Below, piece after piece: positions 52,212 to 60,784 of a DNA stretch of 64,000 nucleotides. Each line of letters opens with the position of its first letter. Positions within the stretch are counted from its first letter, which is position 1. Source of the DNA: Streptomyces sp. NBC_01306. GTDB lineage: Bacteria; Actinomycetota; Actinomycetes; Streptomycetales; Streptomycetaceae. A model generated the notes under the pieces. It saw only the letters and a program-made list of their open reading frames with translations, was not told where the DNA came from and did no database searches. The position numbers and the translations under genes were made by a program. The stretch is from positions 3,312,001 through 3,376,000 of the forward strand of contig NZ_JAPEPC010000001.1 of NCBI RefSeq assembly GCF_026340465.1, in the 5' to 3' direction.

Positions 52212-53031
52212 CAACGACATGGCTGACGACGACATACCCGGCAACAACATGCCCGGCAGCAGCCGCCGCCCGGTACTGCGCCATGTCGTCCACGTCATGG
52301 GCACGGTGTTCTCCTTCGACATCCGCGACCCGGCCACCACCGCGATCCACCGGGCGCTGGCGCGGGCGGTCCGCGGACTGCACGAGGTCGACGAGGTCTT
52401 CTCCACCTACCGCCCGGACAGTGCCATCAGCCGGCTGGGCCGCGGTGAGACCACGGTCGCGGACTGCCCGCCCGACGTCCTTGAGGTCTTCCAACTGTGC
52501 TCGAAGGCCTTCCGGTTGAGCGAAGGCTGGTTCAGCACCGTGGCGGACGGCACGCTCGACCCCTCCGGCCTGGTCAAGGGCTGGGCTGCCGAGGCCGCCT
52601 CACGGACCCTGTGGGAGGCGGGCGCGTACAACACCTGCGTCAACGGCGGCGGCGACATCCGGCTGCGCGGCGAGTCCTCTCCCGGCACCCCGTGGCGCAT
52701 CGGCATCGCCGACCCGCTGCGCCCCGGCCGGCCGGCGGCCACGGTCACCGGCCGCGACCTGGCCGTCGCCACCTCCGGCACGGCCGAGCGCGGCGTCCAC
52801 ATCCTCGACCCGTACACCGGCGCACCGGTGACCGGCCCCTACGCGTCGGTCACCGTGACCGGACCGGGTCTGGCCCTGACCGACGCGTACGCGACGGCCG
52901 CCTTCGCCATGGGCGAGGCGGCGCCCGCCTGGCTGGCGGGCCTCGACGGATACGAGGCGCTCACCGTCACCACCGACGGCCGCACGCACACCACACCGGG
53001 CTTCCCCGGCAGAGCGGACCCCCGTTACTAA
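52204..53031 (+). CDS. apbE: FAD:protein FMN transferase
   Basis: This 275-residue protein of the ApbE family has HVMGTVFSFDI, VDEVFSTYRPDSAIS, the active-site region DPSGLVKGWAAE, NGGGDIR, and ATSGTAERGVHILDP with the metal-binding threonine/aspartate end LTDAYATA. It transfers FMN from FAD to a Thr in exported flavoproteins; the FMN_bind protein encoded just upstream is the clear partner. GTG 52204 overlaps that gene. Its 3' end overlaps the convergent gene by four bases. Confidence 0.94.
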   Translation: MPDNDMADDDIPGNNMPGSSRRPVLRHVVHVMGTVFSFDIRDPATTAIHRALARAVRGLHEVDEVFSTYRPDSAISRLGRGETTVADCPPDVLEVFQLCSKAFRLSEGWFSTVADGTLDPSGLVKGWAAEAASRTLWEAGAYNTCVNGGGDIRLRGESSPGTPWRIGIADPLRPGRPAATVTGRDLAVATSGTAERGVHILDPYTGAPVTGPYASVTVTGPGLALTDAYATAAFAMGEAAPAWLAGLDGYEALTVTTDGRTHTTPGFPGRADPRY

Positions 53032-53759
53032 GCCTCCGTATCGCTGTCCCTGCGCCCCACATAGACCGTGTTGGTCGACGTTCCCCCCTGGAGGGGGTTG
53101 CCGAAGGTGACCACGTGCGCCTCCGTATGCGCGAAGACCTCGGCGAGTACGGCGCCGAACTCCGCGTCCGGCGGGTCGTTCGACCACAGGGCGAAAGCAC
53201 CGCCGGGGTGCAGCAGGCCGGCGAGGGCGCGCAGCCCGGACGGGCCGTAGAGCGCCGCGTGGCTGGGGTGCAGGACATGGCGCGGTGAGTGGTCGACGTC
53301 CAGCAGGATGGCGTGGAAGCGGCGGCCCGGCGCCTCGGGGTCCAGGCCGTCCGGGCCGGCGGCCAGCGCGAAGAAGTCGCCCCTGACCAGTCGGCAGCGG
53401 TCGTCCGACGCCAGCCCGGCGCCCAGCGGGACCAGACCGCGCCGGTGCCAGTCGATGACCTCGCCCAGAGTGTCGACCACCAGCAGCGAAGCCACCCGTG
53501 GGTCGTCCAGCGCGGCCCGCGCCGTGTATCCGAGGCCGAGACCGCCCACGGCGACATCCAGCGGTGTGCCGGGCAGGTCCGCCAGGCCGAGCCGGGTGAG
53601 CTCGGTCTCACCCAGGGTGAAGAGGCTGGACATCAGGAACTCGTCCCCGAGCTTCACCTCGTACACGTCGTCGCCCGACGCCGGGTCCCGCCTACGCCGC
53701 AGACTGATGTCGCCCATGGGCGTGGGCTGCCAGTCGATTTCCTCGAAACGTGCGCTCAT
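53028..53759 (-). CDS. Spermidine-synthase-like methyltransferase-fold protein
   Basis: This 243-residue protein has a Rossmann-type nucleotide fold with glycine loop VAVGGLGLGYTARAAL, then SLLVVDTLGEVIDWHR, FHAILLDVDHSP and GGAFALWSNDPPD. The order matches spermidine-synthase-like proteins (SpeE fold), in which an acidic loop holds the decarboxylated SAM. The substrate-specific residues are not assured, so polyamine synthesis is uncertain. ATG 53759 follows AAGGACAGCGGG. Confidence 0.8.
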   Translation of the reverse strand: MSARFEEIDWQPTPMGDISLRRRRDPASGDDVYEVKLGDEFLMSSLFTLGETELTRLGLADLPGTPLDVAVGGLGLGYTARAALDDPRVASLLVVDTLGEVIDWHRRGLVPLGAGLASDDRCRLVRGDFFALAAGPDGLDPEAPGRRFHAILLDVDHSPRHVLHPSHAALYGPSGLRALAGLLHPGGAFALWSNDPPDAEFGAVLAEVFAHTEAHVVTFGNPLQGGTSTNTVYVGRRDSDTEA

Positions 53760-53938
53760 CCCGCTGTCCTTGCTCATATCGCGCATGACGTTCATGTCCA
53801 CGGCCAGGGGGGCCACGGCCCTTCCAGGCGCCCCTGGAGGGTCCCACAGCGGGCGGCCCCGGCCGTCCCGCACCGGACTCCGGTCCCGGCCGGGTGGCGG
53901 CTTGCCGCACACTGGTGGTTCGGACGGACGAGGGACTG

Positions 53939-55591
53939 GTGGCGAGGGTGCAGACGTACGGGACTTCCGCGGGCAATGGGGACTCCCCCGGCGGAGCCGG
54001 TGTGAGCGGGGTGGCGGGCGAGGCCGCCAGGCGGCGGACCTTCGCGGTCATCAGCCACCCCGACGCGGGCAAGTCGACGATCACCGAGGCCCTGGCCCTG
54101 CACGCGCACGCCATCACCGAGGCGGGCGCCGTGCACGGAAAGTCGGGGCGGCGCGCGGTCGCGTCCGACTGGATGGAGATGGAGAAGGCGCGCGGTATCT
54201 CCGTGACGTCGGCGGTGCTCCAGTTCGACCACCGCGGCCATGTGCTCAACCTCCTCGACACCCCCGGCCACGCGGACTTCTCCGAGGACACCTACCGGGT
54301 GCTCGCGGCGGTCGACTGCGCGGTGATGCTCATCGACGCGGCCAAGGGGCTCGAAGAGCAGACCCGTAAGCTCTTCGACGTCTGCCGGCACCGCCGTATC
54401 CCGGTGATCACCTTCGTCAACAAGTGGGACCGGCCGGGCCGGGAGGCCCTGGAGCTGCTGGACGAGATCGAGCGCGAGCTGCGCGTCCGGCCCACCCCGG
54501 TGACCTGGCCGGTCGGCGAGGCCGGTGAGATGCGCGGCCTGATCGACGCGCGCTCGCCCGAGCAGATGCTGCGCTACACCCGCACGCCCGGCGGCGCCCA
54601 CCAGGCCGAGGAGGAGCTCATCACGGCCGAGCAGGCGGCCACCGAGGAGGGCGACCGCTGGGAGCAGGCCACCGAGGAGCTCCAGCTGCTCCAGGCCGAG
54701 GGCGCCGAGTTCGACGCGGAGTCGTTCCTGGGCGCCACGTCGACGCCGGTCTTCTTCGGTGCTGCGGTCTCCAACATCGGTGTACGGCTGCTCCTCGACG
54801 CCATCGTCGATCTCGCCCCGGCACCGCACGCCCGCGAGACGGAGGGCGGCGGCGCCCGCCCGGTCGACGCGCCCTTCTCCGGGCTCGTCTTCAAGGTCCA
54901 GGCGAACATGGACCCCTCGCACCGGGACCGCATCGCGTTCCTGCGGGTGTGCTCGGGGGTCTTCGAGCGGGGGGAGACCGTCACCCGGGCCGCGACCGGG
55001 AAGCCCTTCGCGACCAAGTACGCGCACAGCATCTTCGGCCAGGACCGCTCCATGGTCGACACCGCCTACCCGGGCGACGTCGTCGGCCTGGGCAACGCGG
55101 CGGCGCTCCGGGTGGGCGACACCCTGTACGACGGGCCGCCCGCCATGTTCCCGCCGATGCCGACCTTCGCGCCGGAGCACTTCGCCGCCGTACGCCCGGT
55201 CGACATCAGCCGCTCCAAGCAGTTCCGGCGCGGGATCGCCCAGCTCGACGAGGAGGGCGTGGTCCAGGTGCTGGTGTCGGACCGGCGCGGGGACCAGTCG
55301 CCGGTGCTCGCGGCGGTGGGGCCCATGCAGTTCGACGTGGTGACACACCGGATGGCGGGCGAGTTCTCCTCTCCCGTACGGCTGGAGTTCCTGCCGTACC
55401 ACCTGGCCAGGTCCACGGACGCGGCCGGCGGCGAGGCCCTGAACAGCGCACGGCTGGTCCAGGGCGAGGCGCTGACCCGGGTCCGCGACAAGGAGGTGCT
55501 GGCGCTGTTCCCGGACAAGTGGCAGGCCAACTCCTTCCAGCGGGCCTTCCCGGACGCCCGCCTCGACCACCTGCTGGCCGCGCACGACTGA
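53939..55591 (+). CDS. prfC: Peptide chain release factor 3
   Basis: This translational GTPase of about 550 residues has G1 SHPDAGKST, G2 around EKARGISVTSA, G3 DTPGHADFSEDTYR and G4 NKWDR. The rest follows the RF3 order of domains (FKVQANMDPSHRDRIAF, then GPMQFDVV near the C terminus). It removes RF1/RF2 from the ribosome after termination. The start is uncertain: GTG 53939 follows GAGGGACTG, while an ATG-like extension upstream adds non-conserved residues. Confidence 0.94.
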   Translation: MARVQTYGTSAGNGDSPGGAGVSGVAGEAARRRTFAVISHPDAGKSTITEALALHAHAITEAGAVHGKSGRRAVASDWMEMEKARGISVTSAVLQFDHRGHVLNLLDTPGHADFSEDTYRVLAAVDCAVMLIDAAKGLEEQTRKLFDVCRHRRIPVITFVNKWDRPGREALELLDEIERELRVRPTPVTWPVGEAGEMRGLIDARSPEQMLRYTRTPGGAHQAEEELITAEQAATEEGDRWEQATEELQLLQAEGAEFDAESFLGATSTPVFFGAAVSNIGVRLLLDAIVDLAPAPHARETEGGGARPVDAPFSGLVFKVQANMDPSHRDRIAFLRVCSGVFERGETVTRAATGKPFATKYAHSIFGQDRSMVDTAYPGDVVGLGNAAALRVGDTLYDGPPAMFPPMPTFAPEHFAAVRPVDISRSKQFRRGIAQLDEEGVVQVLVSDRRGDQSPVLAAVGPMQFDVVTHRMAGEFSSPVRLEFLPYHLARSTDAAGGEALNSARLVQGEALTRVRDKEVLALFPDKWQANSFQRAFPDARLDHLLAAHD

Positions 55592-55641
55592 CGCACACGG
55601 CTGCCAGGCGCGACCGGGGCAGGCGACAGGGGCGGCGATCC

Positions 55642-57165
55642 TCAGTCCGCGCACTCCGTGTCGTGCTCCGGCCGCTGCCCGGTGGTGAGGAACCGCGTCA
55701 CGGTGCGGTCCCCGCAGGCGTTCCCGGTGCCCAGATAGGAGCCGTGCCCGCCGCTGTCGACCGTCACCAGCCGGGCCCGGCCGCCGAGCGCGGCGCGCAT
55801 CTTCAGGGCGCCGGAGTACGGGGTGTCGGGGTCCCGGCGGTTCTGGATCATCAGGATGTCCGACGGACCCCGGTCGGTGATCCGGGCGGGCGGCGCGGCC
55901 GGTGCGTCCTTCCAGAAGGTGCAGGGCGTGATGTTCACCGGCATCCCCGCCGTGAGCGGGTGCGCGGCGCGGTCGGCGGCCACCGCGGGCCCGTACGAGG
56001 AGACCGGGTCCGGCCAGCGCACGTCGTTGCAGATCACCCCGATCGCCACCGCCGCGTCCTCGTCGGGTATGGCCTGGGAGAGACCGGGCGTCAGGACGGG
56101 CGTCGCGGCCGGGTCCTGCGCGGCCTTGATCAGCTGGGCCAGCTGCGGAAACCCGTCGTCGCTTTCGACCGCGGTCTGCAACGCCTGCCGCAGCAGGGTG
56201 CCGGTGAGCGGGACACCCGGGCTGGTCGTCTCCTTCGGCTCCCGGTCCAGCTTCGCGGCCAGCGCGAGGAACAACGGCCTTACCTCATCGGGCTGTTGGG
56301 CCAGTCGCAGCCCGTCGCCATCCCTGGCGGGATCGGCGGCCCAGGCCGCGAAGTCGGGCATCCGGTCCTCCACGCCGACCGCCATGTTGGCCAGCCAGCC
56401 ACGGGCGACGCGCGACGGGTCGGGGTCGTCGTTGCTGTCGAGGACCCAGCGGTCGGTGTGCTGCGGGTACTTCTGCGCGTACTCGGCGCCCACGTACGTC
56501 CCGTACGACTCCCCCCACGCCGACAGCTTCTCCTCGCCCAGCGCCTGCCGGAAGCGGTCGATGTCGCGCACCTCGTTGGCCGTGGTCAGGCTGCGCAGGA
56601 CAGCGCCGCCGTTGCGGGCACACGCCTCGGCGGTCCGCCGGGCTCTCGCGGTGTTCTCGGCGATCCCGCCGTCCGCCGCGGGCCAGGACCGGACCGTCAC
56701 CAGATGCCGGTCGGCCGCGTCGAGCCCGCAGCTCGCCCGCGTACTGCCGCCCACCCCGCGCGGATCGAGGCTGACGAGGTCGTACGCGCCGCCCAACTGC
56801 CCGCGCAGCGCCGTCCCCTTCTCCGTCAGCCGCTGCGCCCCGGACCCGCCGGGCCCCCCGGGGATCACGATGAGCGTCCCGCGTCGCTCGGACGGCCGGT
56901 CGCTGCGCAGCCGGGACACCGCGAGGGTGAGCTGCGGCCCGTCCGGACGGTGGTAGTCGAGCGGTACGGGCAGCTCGGCGCACTCCTGGCCGGCGGGGCC
57001 ACCGGGCTGGGCGCAGGCCCGCCAGGTGAGTGCGGGGACCGGCGCGGACTTGGCGGTGGACGCCGTCCCGGCGTGCGCGGCGGGGACGGCGGTGGCGGTG
57101 AGAGCGGCGGCCACGGCGGTCGCGGACAGTGTGCGGAAGAGGCCCTGATGGGCGTAACTGGTCAT
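55642..57165 (-). CDS. Secreted alpha/beta hydrolase, TAP-type tripeptidyl aminopeptidase family
   Basis: This 507-residue exported protein has signal peptide LFRTLSATAVAAALTATAVPAAHA, oxyanion region IPGGPGGSG, DPRGVGGS, nucleophile elbow GESYGTYVG, and a C-terminal TAP-like domain with QNRRDPDTPYSGA (Asp) and DSGGHGSYLG (His). Cysteines near the active-site entrance (NDVRWPDP preceded by VICN, ITPCTFW, GNACGD) suit a secreted disulfide-bonded enzyme. It resembles the Streptomyces tripeptidyl aminopeptidase/SlpD group. ATG 57165 lacks a strong ribosome site. Confidence 0.92.
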   Translation of the reverse strand: MTSYAHQGLFRTLSATAVAAALTATAVPAAHAGTASTAKSAPVPALTWRACAQPGGPAGQECAELPVPLDYHRPDGPQLTLAVSRLRSDRPSERRGTLIVIPGGPGGSGAQRLTEKGTALRGQLGGAYDLVSLDPRGVGGSTRASCGLDAADRHLVTVRSWPAADGGIAENTARARRTAEACARNGGAVLRSLTTANEVRDIDRFRQALGEEKLSAWGESYGTYVGAEYAQKYPQHTDRWVLDSNDDPDPSRVARGWLANMAVGVEDRMPDFAAWAADPARDGDGLRLAQQPDEVRPLFLALAAKLDREPKETTSPGVPLTGTLLRQALQTAVESDDGFPQLAQLIKAAQDPAATPVLTPGLSQAIPDEDAAVAIGVICNDVRWPDPVSSYGPAVAADRAAHPLTAGMPVNITPCTFWKDAPAAPPARITDRGPSDILMIQNRRDPDTPYSGALKMRAALGGRARLVTVDSGGHGSYLGTGNACGDRTVTRFLTTGQRPEHDTECAD

Positions 57166-57299
57166 GGGACAAGGGTTGTTGAACCTGATCACTGTGCCCA
57201 TACGACTGGCACGACGCCGCGAGTGGGGGTAACCCCCGGCTGGCAACCCCCGGCTCCGAAGCCGTAACGGGACGCGCCCAGGCGCCGTACGGGACGGGC

Positions 57300-58310
57300 T
57301 CAGGCCGGCGCCGGGCCGCCGAAGCACTCCTCGGCCCGGCTCAGCACCAGGTCGATGAAGTCGCTGACGACCGGGGTGGGGTTGCGGGCCGTCACCCGGG
57401 TCAGGCCGACCGTGCGGGAGGCCCCCGGGTCGTCGAGCGGCAGGTCCACGAGGCCGGAGACCCGGACCGGTGACGGAGGCAGCACCGCGACCCCGAGGCC
57501 CGCCGCGACGAAGCCGCGGATGGTGGCGATCTCGGCGCCCTCGAACGCGACGCGCGGCGGGAAACCGGCGGCGGCACAGAGGCTGTTGACCAGGCGGCGC
57601 AGACCGTAGCCGGATGCGGCCATCACGAAGTCCTCGTGCTCCGCCTCGGCCAGCCGGACCCTGCCCCGCCCGGCCAGCCGGTGGCCGGCCGGGACGACGA
57701 GACTCAGCGGTTCGGCGGCGGCAGGCAGGGTGGTGATGCCCGGTTCGTCGGGCAGCGGCGAGGTCAGGCAGAGATCGACCTCGCCCGCCCGCAGCCGGTC
57801 GAGCAGCCCCTGCGCATTGTCCTGGACCAGCTGGAAACGGACCTGCGGGTGCCGGTCCCGGAACCAGCTGACCAGCAGCGGCACCGGGGCCGAACCGAGC
57901 GCGGGCAGGAAGCCCAGGGCGACGGTGCCCGGCATGTCGGTGGCCAGCCGCAGTTCCTCGCAGCCCGTCGCGATCTCCTCCAGGCCCCGCTGCACCCGGG
58001 CCAGGAAGGCGCGGCCCTGCCGGGTCAGCCGCAACCCCCGGCCCTCCCGGTCGAAGAGCGGGGTGCCGACGGCCGCCTCCAGCCGGGCGACGCTGCGGCT
58101 GACGGTCGACTGCGGGGTGCCCAGCTCGCTCGCCGCGGCGGAGAGATGCTCAAGCCCGGCCACCGTCACGAACCGTACGAGATCGGGGCACATCCCCAGC
58201 AGCGGAGCCGGCAGGTGCTGCACAGCGGCCCGTTCCATGCGGTCAATGCGTTCCATACGGCCCATGCGGTCCATGCGGTCCATGCGTTCCCCGGATACCT
58301 TGCGTTCCAT
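57300..58310 (-). CDS. LysR-family regulator with repeat-encoded N terminus
   Basis: This protein has up to 336 residues. The helix-turn-helix (LEHLSAAASELGTPQSTVSRSVARLE) lies at residues 55-80, about 35 later than usual. The ligand domain follows (TVALGFLPALGSAPVPLLVSWF, LCLTSPLPDEPGI, GLGVAVLPPSPV). The extension comes from 9-base repeats encoding MDR/MGR/MER units with many in-frame ATGs, so the true start may be any of 58310, 58256, 58238 or later. No good ribosome site precedes any of them. Divergent from the MFS gene. Confidence 0.88.
   Translation of the reverse strand: MERKVSGERMDRMDRMGRMERIDRMERAAVQHLPAPLLGMCPDLVRFVTVAGLEHLSAAASELGTPQSTVSRSVARLEAAVGTPLFDREGRGLRLTRQGRAFLARVQRGLEEIATGCEELRLATDMPGTVALGFLPALGSAPVPLLVSWFRDRHPQVRFQLVQDNAQGLLDRLRAGEVDLCLTSPLPDEPGITTLPAAAEPLSLVVPAGHRLAGRGRVRLAEAEHEDFVMAASGYGLRRLVNSLCAAAGFPPRVAFEGAEIATIRGFVAAGLGVAVLPPSPVRVSGLVDLPLDDPGASRTVGLTRVTARNPTPVVSDFIDLVLSRAEECFGGPAPA
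58232..58285. repeat. Six 9-base tandem repeats at the LysR gene start
   Basis: Units such as GGTCCATGC and GTTCCATGC follow each other without gaps. On the minus strand they put an ATG in frame every nine bases in most units. Copy-number change would keep the reading frame. Confidence 0.85.
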
Positions 58311-58376
58311 ATACGGAACATATATCGGGCATCCATGCATTGGACGCATGAACGGCGCCCGGCCTACCGTCGTCCG
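58311..58376. promoter_or_regulatory. LysR/MFS divergent promoter region
   Basis: Sixty-six bases separate the outermost LysR start from the MFS start. The dyad TTCCATATACGGAA (58305-58318) at the edge and the A/T-rich ATATATC beside it stand out against the GC-rich background and are the best candidates for a LysR site. Confidence 0.5.
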
Positions 58377-59708
58377 GTGACTGACCCGCTCATATCGCCT
58401 GCCGCGCACACGCGGGGGACACCCGGTTTCCGCCGGGCCACCGGAGCGCTCTTCGCCGCCGGGATGACCACGTTCATGACGCTGTACTGCGTCCAGGCCC
58501 TGCTGCCCGCCCTGTCCTCCCACTTCAGCCTGTCCCCCGCGGCCTCGTCGCTGACCATCTCGGTCTCCACCGCGGCCATGGCCATCGCCGTGGTGCCGCT
58601 GACCGCCCTCTCCGACGCGTGGAGCAGGACCGGGATGATGAGCCTGTCGCTGGGCGCGGCCGCGCTGCTCGGTATCGCGGCGGCCTTCGCGCCCAACTAC
58701 CCGACGCTGCTGGTCTTCCGGGTGCTCCAGGGCCTCGCGCTCGCCGGGCTCCAGGCGACGGCGATGTCGTATCTGTCCGAGGAAGTGCACCGCGAGTCGC
58801 TCGGCCAGGCCATGGGGCTCTATGTGGCGGGCAACGGGATCGGCGGAATGGCGGGCCGGCTCGTCGCGGACGGGGTGCTGGATCTGACCGGCAGCTGGCG
58901 CTGGGCGATCGGCGCGGTGGGCGCGGTGGCCGCGGTCTCCGCCGTGGTCTTCCATCTGACGGTGCCCGCGTCCGTACGCTTCGTACGCCGGGAGGCCCGG
59001 CCGCGCGCGCTCGCGTCCGCGATCGGCCGCGCGCTGCCGGACAGCGCCCTGCTCAGGCTGTATCTGATCGGCTTCGTAGCGATGGCCGCGTTCGTCACCG
59101 TCTACAACTACCTGGGATTCCGGCTGATCGACGCGCCGTTCAACCTGTCCCAGACGACGGCGGGGCTGCTCTTCATCGCGTACACCGCGGGTTCGTTCTC
59201 GTCGGCCGCCGCGGGCCGGCTGGTCGACCGGTTCGGCCGGCCCCGTGTGCTGCTGCCCGCGCTGCTCGTGACGCTCGTGGGGCTCGCGGTGATGCTCGTA
59301 CCGCAGCTCGGCGCCGTCATCCCCGGCCTGGTGATCTTCACCGTGGGCTTCTTCGCGGCCCACGCGGTGGCCAGCGGCTGGGTCGGCGGGCGGTCCACCG
59401 TGCTGGGGGTGCAGGGCGCCGCGGTCTATCTGTTCTTCTACTACATCGGCAGCGCGGTCGGCGGTTCCGTGGGCGGTATCGCGTACTCCGCGGGGGCGTG
59501 GAACGGCCTCACGCTCTACTGCGGCTGCCTGGTCGCGGTGGCGCTGCTCAGCGCGGTGACACTGCGCTGGGTACGGACCGCGGCCCGGCCGGGACCGTCG
59601 GCCGCGCAGCCCCCGCGGCCCGCCGAAGCGTCCGCGCGATCCGCAGAACCGGCGGCCGAGCCGTCCGCTGTCACTCGACCCGGCGACGGGTCCGGCGGCG
59701 TGCGGTGA
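58377..59708 (+). CDS. MFS transporter, controlled by divergent LysR
   Basis: This 443-residue, twelve-span major facilitator resembles YnfM-type exporters: FMTLYCVQALLPALSSHF, then TALSDAWSRTG as the first inter-helix motif, and AAGRLVDRFGRPRVLLPAL as the second-half copy. The C-terminal 40 residues are a polar Ala/Pro tail. GTG 58377 starts the protein. The LysR gene starts 66 bases away on the other strand. Its 3' end overlaps the convergent membrane protein gene by 38 bases. Confidence 0.9.
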   Translation: MTDPLISPAAHTRGTPGFRRATGALFAAGMTTFMTLYCVQALLPALSSHFSLSPAASSLTISVSTAAMAIAVVPLTALSDAWSRTGMMSLSLGAAALLGIAAAFAPNYPTLLVFRVLQGLALAGLQATAMSYLSEEVHRESLGQAMGLYVAGNGIGGMAGRLVADGVLDLTGSWRWAIGAVGAVAAVSAVVFHLTVPASVRFVRREARPRALASAIGRALPDSALLRLYLIGFVAMAAFVTVYNYLGFRLIDAPFNLSQTTAGLLFIAYTAGSFSSAAAGRLVDRFGRPRVLLPALLVTLVGLAVMLVPQLGAVIPGLVIFTVGFFAAHAVASGWVGGRSTVLGVQGAAVYLFFYYIGSAVGGSVGGIAYSAGAWNGLTLYCGCLVAVALLSAVTLRWVRTAARPGPSAAQPPRPAEASARSAEPAAEPSAVTRPGDGSGGVR

Positions 59709-60156
59709 AGCGGCGCCGGTAGGAGCCGGTGAGCAGCAGCAGGCTGGTCGCCACGATGGTCACGGCCTGCGCGATCACCACGAGCTTCTTGTCCCAGAAC
59801 CAGACCGGCTCGTACATGTTCGGCACCGGTCCGAGCTTGCCGACGTTGATGTACCGGTAGACGAGCAGCAGCGCCAGACCGCCCGCGGCGACCAGCCAGG
59901 CGAACGCGTCGGACACGGCGCGGCGCCAGACCAGCACGAGCAGCGCCGCGAGACCGGCCACCCCGGCCTCGATACGGAACAGCGTGCCCTGGCTGATGCT
60001 CGCCGAAATGGGGTCGTAGCGGTCGGCGAGCTTCGCGTGCACATAGGCGTCGACGGCCAGCCCGGCGGCGGCCAGCACACAGAGCAGCACCCGCAGGGGC
60101 CGGCGGGCCGGACTGCCGGTGTCCGGCGGCGCGGCGAGTGAGGGATCGGACGGCAT
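59671..60156 (-). CDS. Small four-span membrane protein
   Basis: This 161-residue protein has spans at LRVLLCVLAAAGLAVDAYVHA, IEAGVAGLAALLVLVW, AWLVAAGGLALLLVYRYINVG and LVVIAQAVTIVATSLLLL. Histidine and charged residues within the first span (DAYVHAKLADRY) and NMYEPVWFWDKKL before the last are features shared with actinobacterial membrane proteins of unknown role. It is the last gene of the cupredoxin/ferritin-like series. Confidence 0.8.
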   Translation of the reverse strand: MPSDPSLAAPPDTGSPARRPLRVLLCVLAAAGLAVDAYVHAKLADRYDPISASISQGTLFRIEAGVAGLAALLVLVWRRAVSDAFAWLVAAGGLALLLVYRYINVGKLGPVPNMYEPVWFWDKKLVVIAQAVTIVATSLLLLTGSYRRRFTARRRTRRRVE

Positions 60157-60241
60157 GGGGGGTCCCTTCCCGGCACGGTGAGCGGGTACGTGAGGGCGAG
60201 GCGGATGTGTGACGGCGTACGGGGCAGATATCGCTGTCGGG

Positions 60242-60646
60242 TCAGCTGACCGTCAGCGTGCCCTTCATGTACTGGTGGATCGTGCAGATATAGGGGTAAT
60301 TGCCCTTGGCGGACGGCGCCTTGAAGGTGACCGTCTTCCCTGCGGCGATGTCACCCGTGTCGAACGCCTTCTTGCCGGTGGCCGTCAGGGTGTGGGTCGT
60401 CGAGTCCTTGTTCGTCACCGTGATCTTCGTCCCCGGGGCGACGGTCAGGGCGGCGGGCGTGAACTTGAAGTTCTTGATCGTGATCTGGGTGCCACTGCCG
60501 CTCGCCGTGGACGCCGCGGTCGTGGGCTTGGTGGACGTCGACGACGAGGACTTCGATCCGCTGTCCGAGCAACTGGTGACAGCGGTCAGCATGCACAGCG
60601 CGGCTACGGCGACCGCCACACGCGGCCTGCGATTTCGGGTGAGCAT
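60242..60646 (-). CDS. Cupredoxin lipoprotein
   Basis: This 134-residue protein has a signal peptide with lipobox VTSC (Cys26), a Ser/Thr-rich linker, then a plastocyanin-like domain (ITIKNFKFTPAALTVAPGT, NKDSTTHTLT). The blue-copper ligands are His in THTL and Cys-x-x-His-x-x-x-Met in CTIHQYMKG. It is anchored outside the membrane and can carry single electrons. ATG 60646 follows GGAGG. Same strand as the two ferritin-like genes. Confidence 0.9.
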   Translation of the reverse strand: MLTRNRRPRVAVAVAALCMLTAVTSCSDSGSKSSSSTSTKPTTAASTASGSGTQITIKNFKFTPAALTVAPGTKITVTNKDSTTHTLTATGKKAFDTGDIAAGKTVTFKAPSAKGNYPYICTIHQYMKGTLTVS

Positions 60647-60784
60647 GGTGCCTCCGGTGTTCGTCGGGGCGGCCGCCCCGGCCCCGGCCAGGCGCGTGGG
60701 GGGAGTTTACGCACCTGGCCGGGGAGCCGGAAGGGGACGGGCGGACCGTGGTCGGACGGGCTGCGGGCCGTCGGGCGGACGGCG

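Noticed and set aside
54949..57267. Long plus-strand reading frame opposite the TAP-type hydrolase
   Set aside because: It begins inside release factor 3 in another frame and shows no family motifs.
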